Positions 57,649 to 64,000 of a stretch of 64,000 nucleotides of DNA are shown in pieces (positions within the stretch are counted from its first letter, which is position 1; each line of letters starts with the position of its first letter). The stretch covers positions 67,692,101 to 67,756,100 of the forward strand of contig CM063106.1 in NCBI GenBank assembly GCA_031841125.1, in the 5' to 3' direction. The stretch is from Acanthococcus lagerstroemiae. Taxonomy: Eukaryota > Arthropoda > Insecta > Hemiptera > Eriococcidae. The translations under genes were made by a program, and so were the position numbers. The notes under the pieces were generated by a model. The model was not told the origin of the DNA. It saw nothing but the letters and a program-made list of their open reading frames with translations, and did no database searches.

Positions 57649-57823
57649 CAGAAGGGCAAATAGGGCTCAGAACTGGGGGGGCTTAAGTCCCCTTATTATG
57701 AAGCAACACCACCTCGCGCATCATTTTCTTTGGTAATTTTTCAGTTTTTTTGGGGGGGAGGGGCTATTTAGAAGTTTGGGGTTAAGCCCCCTCCCCAAGC
57801 CCCCCTCCCCATTTGCGCCTATG
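57649..57823. mobile_element. Short hAT-like MITE, 175 bp
   Basis: The left end CAGAAGGGCAAATAGGG resembles the inverted right end CATAGGCGCAAATGGGG. Flanks ACCCTGCC and ATCCTACC agree at 6 of 8 bases. G- and C-runs lie near both ends. Plausible but degraded. Confidence 0.45.
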
Positions 57824-58025
57824 ATCCTACCTCAAAAATAACATTTCTACACCACAAACCATTATTTTGATATCTTTTACGTTTATAGTGGCAGTTTTAA
57901 GGTTCGGCTTCGTGTAGATCCTTTTGGGATGAGGGCGAGCAAAAAGCCCAAAAATTAATTTACCGCTCCCAAAAATCATAAAATCATGAAAACCGATTTT
58001 TATTCATTCTTATGTATTTTTATAT
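57824..58025. other. No gene recognised
   Basis: A 200-bp spacer with nothing notable. Confidence 0.4.
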
Positions 58026-58128
58026 GCGATACTCGAAAGGGTAGTTTCCGGAGCCAGGGTTGCGATGTCATAGGAGCCACTTTGGCATGCGTGCACCGCC
58101 TTACGTCCCACCACACCATGGGCTATAA
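58026..58128 (+). repeat. ~95-bp dispersed repeat, copy 4
   Basis: GCGATACTCGAAAGGGTAGT, GGAGCCACTTTGGCATGCGT and CCTTACGTCCCACCACACCA. It is the best-preserved copy, in the same orientation as copy 3, about 724 bp away. Confidence 0.65.
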
Positions 58129-59400
58129 CGATAAAAGTTCACTTTTTACCAAAAATTAAGTCGGGAGCACTGACCTTCATAACTTTTTCTTCATAAAAGT
58201 GTGGGTAAGTACTCAGTTGGTGCACTAAGGAGAACAATTTTTTGAGTCAGCCCAATGTTTCTAGTCAAACTCGTTTTTAGGATTTTGGAAAGCAAAATTG
58301 GAATTTTTCTCGCGGAAAATCCTATGTTAAACTTCCCTAAAATTTTTCATCAATTTCAAAATAAATCTGTTGGGTTGCTTTCTACACCCACTAGAATAAA
58401 TTCCCTTGGGAGCGCAATTTTTCGGATAAAACCTGTTTTGAACCACCGTAATGTGTATGGTATGGAGAAATTTTCAAAAAATCACAAAACTTGAGTCGCC
58501 GACCAGTTATTCATTCTGATGTTTAGCCGCTGTATTGGAATCCGTTGTCCAAATTTGGAAGCAACACACGCCGGTTTTGTAAAATGGGAGTAAAATTGGT
58601 CATAAATGACTCCAAATCAATTTTGACGGCCCATTCTTCGAATTTTTGAGTCATTTGCACCCAGTTTTGGCACAAAAATTCTAAAATTTTCCCTTGAAAA
58701 GAAAATTATTCACAACTTCTAGTAATGTAAGTGGCAAGTATTCCATCTTCGACATTTTCGGAACGAATTGTTCGAAAGAAGTGCAAGAGATAACGTTCGG
58801 GCACACTTTGTGACCATTTAGAATTTTCATTCATCAGTATGAAAAAATGTTCAGTAATCAAAAGACTTGAGTCTCTGACCAGTTATTTCTATACTCATAG
58901 TTTTGGTTGCTGAATTCAAATTCGTTGTCCATGTATGGCGACAATGCTTCATTTTCGAAACACCCTCAGGAAACTGCGTAAAATCGGGGCAAAGTTGGTC
59001 AAAAACGGGCTAGTTATTTTGAAGGATTTAAATTTATTTTGAAAAATTGCTGAACTCCGAAAAATTTTCACTTGAATAAGAACACAATGCGCCACTCAGT
59101 TTTTCGAGACAAATTCAAATCCGTTTTCAAAGTTGAACTCGTCATTTATTGACCAATTTCACCTCCTCCCTCCCCCCCCCCATTAGTCGCAATTCTTGAG
59201 CGTATTTCGGTAACAGAGCGTCGCCGCCAAATTGTAATAACGAATTCGAATTCAACAGCCAAAATGAAGTAGAAATAAATGGTCGGCGACTCAGAGTTTT
59301 GATTTCCGAAAATTTTTCCTTACTATAATTCAGTGACCAGGTGACCAAGGATGTCGCGACCACGGGGGTCACCCCCTCCCCCAGCCAGTAGAATCAGTCA
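58129..59400. other. No gene recognised
   Basis: Low-complexity, AT-rich sequence. Imperfect recurrence of TTCGTTGTCCA... words (near 58545 and 58930) and GGTCGGCGACTC suggests a decayed repeat, but unit limits are unclear. Confidence 0.35.
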
Positions 59401-60150
59401 GCAAATTGGCAAATTTTGAGGGCAGTCGAAAATTGATTGAGATCGTGCTCGACTTATGGAATAATGAGATTTTGTGAAAAAAATCACGTAAATCCTGAAG
59501 AAGATTTTAAGAAACATAATCGCCTTCGAAGAGCCCCCAAAAAACTAGATGAAAATAGTCAAACAGCAATGGAACTGGATTGTGAAACGTTTTATCGAAA
59601 GGAATTTAAAGTACTTCTAGACGTTTTGATTTCAAGCATGGAAGAAAATTTAAACGTTACCATGAATGCCATTGAACTAATTTTTAAAATTTTCAAACTG
59701 CCAGTTGAACCAGCAATATTAACTGTCGAAAACTTGGAAAATGTTATTCAGTGGTTACCAAAATCTCTCAAAATTACTGAAAAGTAAATAGAAATCGTAC
59801 AACACAAATGGAGATACTGTTTCAAAATTGTGAAACATTTACTCATTTGGAAGAAGTCTCAGCATTGGCATCATCTAAAAAATTCAAGAATACCTTATCG
59901 AATGAGAATATAATTTGTAGGTTTAGCGGTACTGCACCTTGTGTAGTAGCAACAAGCAAACGAGGTTTTATAGTGCTTTAAAACTAATAAAACAGTTTTC
60001 TGAGGAATCGAATTGGTAATGATCAATTAGATTCCTGCGTGATATTATTCATGGAGAAGGAGCTGCTTGACAAAATTGACCTGAATCGTGTTTTGAATAA
60101 ATGGACCACCTTGAAACGCAGCCGTATACAAATTTAGACTGTATTCACTC
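59401..60150 (+). pseudogene. hAT transposase (ZMYM1-like) remnant
   Basis: An open stretch at 59437-59787 reads RRAPKKLDENSQTAMELD, FYRKEFKVLLDVLISSMEEN, then NAIELIFKIFKLPVE, as in the region before the dimerisation domain of ZMYM1-like hAT transposases. In other frames near 59920-60140 come TAPCVVATSKRGF, NRIGNDQLDSCVILFMEKEL and LLDKIDLNRVLNKWTTLKR, the C-terminal dimerisation block with the ERSF motif mutated to KRGF. Frameshifts and deletions show it is dead. No TIRs or TSD found. Confidence 0.65.
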
Positions 60151-61436
60151 ATCTTTCTAACCTTCAGCTGCCTATATAATTTTTAATGTTTTTATCGAAT
60201 TGTGTTATTTTTGTAGTAAGTTTGAATGTTATACTCTACCTGATAATACATACTTAGAAATTATACTCGTATTTACTGTTTTCCAATTTTTAAACACTAA
60301 CTAAAGACATAAACCATGCTGAATAACACTACACAACAAACTGAGATTTTTTGGAAACCGCATGAAGGAAAATAGATGATTCTTAATGTATTTTTCACGC
60401 TGAATTCAAATATGATATTAAAAATGCTGAGTTAGCTAATCATTTTTTACGTTTGCTGGGAAATTTAATAGTGTATTATGAGAAATTGTTCTATTTTGTG
60501 TGGCGACACTGATGTTGTATGTATTAAACTGATATCACCGATAAGCTTCGTCTTTGACGGGAGAGAAAACCGTGTTGTTCTCTGTCCCTCTGTGTTCTGT
60601 AAGTATTATTCCAATTTAACAAAGAGTGTTGTGATTATCATGAATATTCGGGCGTTGAACACATATTCATCAAATTTATCGTCGGATCACATTTATCTAG
60701 TTCACTTACATTTCGTAAAAGAAACAATAAACTGTAATACCGGAATGAAAAGGCGTTATTTTTTCACTGAAGAGATCGCCTTCTTCAAAATTGTTGTTCC
60801 ATCACTTCATCGTTAATGATAAAATCTTAGAATCAGTTGAAACTGTTTAGATCGTTTCGATATCAAAACGTCAAAACACGTTCACACGCGTCACTGTGTT
60901 GGCGAGTTTGTTTTGTGATACATGCAGTGTGGCCACATTCACTAATATTTATAACACGAGAGGGAAATTACGGGAAATAATTCAGAATGAATTTACGAGA
61001 AAAGGAGAGCTAATTAAGAAAAACAAAAAGCGGCATTGAATTCAGCATGAAAAATACTTCTAGAATCGGCTACTCTCGTTCTTGCGGTTTTTTTGCTGTT
61101 GGGTAGTGTAATTACCTATATAACATACTATTTCAAATTATAGTAGATATAGGTATTTCATCTTGCGCGACTGTCATTTGAAGATTTTAAAATTTTTAGT
61201 CGACAAATTCATAAATTTTAGTCGGCAAAAGCCAACATGGATACCTCCCCCCCTGAAAAACTGCTTCGCGACGTCACTGTCAGTAACGCCTCACTATTTT
61301 GAAAATTACCCGGAGGAAATCTTCCGGAGTGACTCGCCCACCTATATCAGTTGCCCTGCATGTGCGACTTTTTAAACTTTCATGCTTCTTTGTTTCCTGT
61401 ACATTTCAAACCACCCACTCACTCAACCACCCCCTC
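60151..61436. other. No gene recognised
   Basis: AT-rich DNA. An open frame at 60478-60816 (112 codons) is unsupported. Confidence 0.4.
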
Positions 61437-61562
61437 AAAAATTCTAGGTTATCTGCAGGAAACTTACCCCAGAATGCGCGCCGCTGATGTCTCCCTCCCC
61501 ACCAAAAATTCTAGGTTATCTGCAGGAAACTTACCCCAGAATGCGCGTCGCTGATGTCTCCC
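61437..61562. repeat. Tandem duplication, 67-bp unit, two copies
   Basis: AAAAATTCTAGGTTATCTGC begins at 61437 and again at 61504, with nearly identical sequence through CGCTGATGTCTCCCT. Only a few changes (for example GCGCGCC against GCGCGTC) separate the copies, so it is recent. The two copies read in different frames, so it is not a coding repeat. Confidence 0.8.
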
Positions 61563-61687
61563 TCGTTACCTCCTTTCTCTCATGCCAATACGTCGACCTC
61601 GAATTTACAAATTTACCGGCCTAAGTAATTCATATTTGATTTGCACGCTTCGGAACGTGGTGAATTGGCCCATCAACACAACCAACG

Positions 61688-62782
61688 GCGTCGCTACCGG
61701 AAAGGGACAGAGTCGGCATTTGCCCCTCCCCCCTTAAAAAAAAAATTCGAGGGGCATGGAGATGGAGGCACAGACAAATTTTTTAATGGATCTAAAAATT
61801 GCAAATAACGTACGCTACGTGATGGTGGCAATATAGGGAGAACAAAAACACGGACGAAAAGAAATAATAAGTAACACAGGGAGGCAAACGCTAAACCAGT
61901 CGCTTATGGTTCCGATAGCCCCACCGGAAAATATGAAACAAACGTTAATACACTGTATGTGTTGTGTACCACGTACGGGATGTTTTGGCAATAAATTTGA
62001 ACTTCGAATATCTTCCCGAAAGAAAGCATCGAAATTCACCTAAGAAGCTGGAGCAGACAACTTCACCAGATGTACAGTTCACCTTCAAAGAACAATGTCA
62101 GGAATCGTCGATCTTCTTGCACAAGAATTACGGGACCGATTTGATCAAGAAGATCTATAGAAAAACTTGCATCCCTGGAAGTTTTATTGATCGACGCATG
62201 CACTGGAAAAGTATGCCTTCGATAGAGGAGTTGCCGTCAAAACTCGGAATGTACGCGGAAGATTTCGATATAAACATGCTCTATGCGCAGCACACAACAC
62301 TGCAGAATGTACCTTACCGTTCCAGTATACCGACGAGTGGTAAAGATATTAGAAATATATTCGTTGAAAATTCGTCCACCATGAAAGTATTACTTAATGA
62401 AGTTGAAAAATTGCTGATTTTGATAATGACATCAATTCCAGTATCAGCGGCAACGGCCGAACGGTCATTCAATACTCTGAGGGGACTAAAAACTTACCTC
62501 CAAGCCACCATGACCCAGAAACGCTTGACTCACGTGCTAATATTGTATATTCATCTAAATGATTTAGTTGACATAGCTCGAGAATTCGTACCCTGTTTTG
62601 ACAGAAAAGCCGTGTTTGGTAAAATTAAAAAATAATCATTATCTAATAAAACTTCGAAATTTCGGCTCAGTTTTTCTTACAGCAGAATGAGCCTCTCCCC
62701 TCCCCCTTAATTTACGTCATTTTGTCCATAAAAAGTCAGCCTCTCCTCCTCTCCCCGAAAATATTACGTAGCGACGCACCTG
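61688..62782 (+). mobile_element. Candidate hAT element carrying a transposase C-terminus
   Basis: GGCGTCGCTACCGG near 61689 and TACGTAGCGACGC near 62764-62776 are inverted look-alikes (GCGTCGCTAC), each beside C-rich or G-poor runs typical of local hAT ends. The transposase fragment lies between them. No TSD could be matched, so the limits are tentative. Confidence 0.4.
62090..62635 (+). pseudogene. hAT transposase C-terminal region with dimerisation domain
   Basis: In an open frame of 223 codons (61964-62635) the recognisable part runs from QESSIFLHKNYGTDLIKKIY to the stop. The dimerisation domain reads LLILIMTSIPVSAATAERSF, NTLRGLKTYLQATMTQKRLT, HVLILYIHLNDL. The SAATAERSF motif is intact. 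This end of the protein mediates multimerisation and folds with the RNase H-like core; the catalytic upstream part and the zinc finger are absent. It is probably a 5'-deleted copy, or a last exon whose upstream exons lie elsewhere. Confidence 0.7.
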
Positions 62783-64000
62783 AACGCAACCCGAATTTTA
62801 ACGTCATTCGGATGGAAAAAGAATTTTCAAATTAAAATGAAGCATATCTGAGAATTCATAAATATTTTGCAACATACACGCTCACTGCGTTCGAGTGCGT
62901 ACGTTATAATGTATGTTATCTATGGAAGCCTGATCACTGTACTACGTATTGCGACCTTAAAAATCGATACTATATTCGGAGAAGCCAGATAATATCGGTA
63001 ATTATCGCCATTGCCCCTGCCACCGCCTCGCTGCCGTCATTGTCGTTACCGTCGTCGCCATTTTGGGCAAAACCGCGACTCAGCAACGAACGTCGTCGAA
63101 ACCACACCTCGACCTGAAGTAGCGCCGCACACGCTGTTGCATCGTAATTGTTACCCCCCTCGGGTATCGACGCTCGTCTGTTGAACTCGGTGTACGCGGT
63201 ACGCTCTGTTCTCATTAACGACAGCATGCCCGACTCACGATATGTTCGAAGTCGAACAACGCGTACGTAGTGAAACCCAGAAGTCATAATAGAACCGACC
63301 AATAGCAATGGCGTTTACTTAGACTGTGAAATTCGATTACAGTGTAACGAGTCGCTTTTCGTAATACGTTATGCATACGTCCGATGCATTCACGCTTTAA
63401 AGAAGAAAATGGAAGTGCAATTATACTTTACCCTTGTACGTCACTAAAATGAAAACACCGAATCCTGAGGTCACGACATCTGTAGGCGTTGTTGTCCGTT
63501 TACACATCTTTTTACTTCATGCTGTTTCTGTGTTCGGTGCACGAATACTTAATGGAATTTTAAGCTCTTTTGTACGTGATTTTTTCAGTTTGACTACGAG
63601 ATATGAGATGATGGAAGCCTGAAACCGAAACGTCAAGTTACCAGTAATAAGCTAATAGGCCTGGAAGTCATTAACGTATAGAATATCCCATGTGATTGTG
63701 CTCAAAATACAGGCGGCTGCAAAAATGCAGACAGAACAGCAATACGGCAGTTACGGATTTACGGGTGAAGGAATGCAAAGGGAGAATTGCCGCAGGGGCT
63801 CTGACCCGAAAAAAGACCATCTGGGCACTTTTGAGGGGAAAATGAAAAATATTGTCGGATCGTGAACCCATAAAAAGAAGCCTTAGAAGAAGGGCAAAAT
63901 AAGGGATCCATTAAAAACGTTTGCCACATGGGCTTTTCGTCTTGAATTCGCCACTACAAAAACACCTCAGCACATTTCCTATACGTATTGTCGGCGACCG
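62783..64000. other. No gene recognised
   Basis: The 62950-63260 stretch is GC-richer and CpG-containing, with a 112-codon minus-strand frame (62970-63308) of no known family. CCGAAACGTC at 63625-63634 recalls a ribozyme-type end but lacks the rest of the motif. It could be gene-flanking DNA. Confidence 0.35.

Noticed and set aside
62970..63308. 112-codon minus-strand frame in a GC-richer stretch
   Set aside because: No motif recognised; the composition alone explains the open frame.
63605..63636. Hammerhead-like word CCGAAACGTC preceded by GATGATGG
   Set aside because: The CUGANGA core and closing stems could not be formed from the sequence.

Overview
This is eukaryotic nuclear DNA from an animal, most likely an arthropod. 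I see no bacterial-type genes, ribosome binding sites, operons or CRISPR arrays. The mix of R1-clade, Jockey-superfamily and RTE LINEs, a BEL/Pao LTR element, hAT/ZMYM1-like transposase remnants, and AT-rich unique DNA with G-run-bearing short inverted-repeat elements fits an insect. A hemipteran is my guess only. I could not identify any intact host gene. Nearly everything recognisable is a transposable element (TE), mostly broken and often nested.

Layout. 0-3 kb: two short hAT-type elements with perfect 8-bp target-site duplications (TSDs). 3.5-8 kb: a decayed hAT transposase gene (ZMYM1/DUF4371-like) split by a 5'-truncated R1-clade LINE with a 10-bp TSD. 10-15.5 kb: a Jockey-superfamily LINE, an RTE-like LINE and a reversed R1-like 3' fragment. 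16.1-25.2 kb: a BEL/Pao retrotransposon with identical LTRs, two frameshifts and a truncated 3' LTR. 25.8 kb: a short, almost fully palindromic element. 28.6-32.5 kb: a candidate Harbinger-type element (20-bp terminal inverted repeats, TAA TSD) enclosing further insertions, including two ~277-bp repeats around a Jockey fragment that share one outer TSD. 34.2-38.0 kb: a 3.76-kb foldback element with arms built of tandem subrepeats, a 9-bp TSD and an exon-like loop. 38.0-38.8 kb: a reversed R1-like fragment. 41.5-48 kb: a ~295-bp tandem duplication, a nested palindromic hAT element, a TA-flanked inverted-repeat element that contains part of a Cys-rich-domain gene, an R1-like RT fragment and a 1.06-kb TA-flanked element. 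48.8-50.8 kb: a 2.0-kb hAT-type element with a second one inserted in it. 52-58 kb: more short elements, an R1-like 3' end and copies of a ~95-bp repeat. 59-63 kb: two more hAT transposase remnants and a 67-bp tandem duplication.

The genes do not form a pathway; they belong to selfish elements. Best candidates for something undescribed: the foldback element with its subrepeat arms and exon-like loop (34.2-38.0 kb), the two-repeat composite carrying a Jockey fragment (30.8-32.3 kb), and the inverted-repeat element around a Cys-rich gene fragment (43.5-45.1 kb). All alignments were made by eye, so boundaries are good to a few bases where a TSD is quoted and to tens of bases elsewhere.
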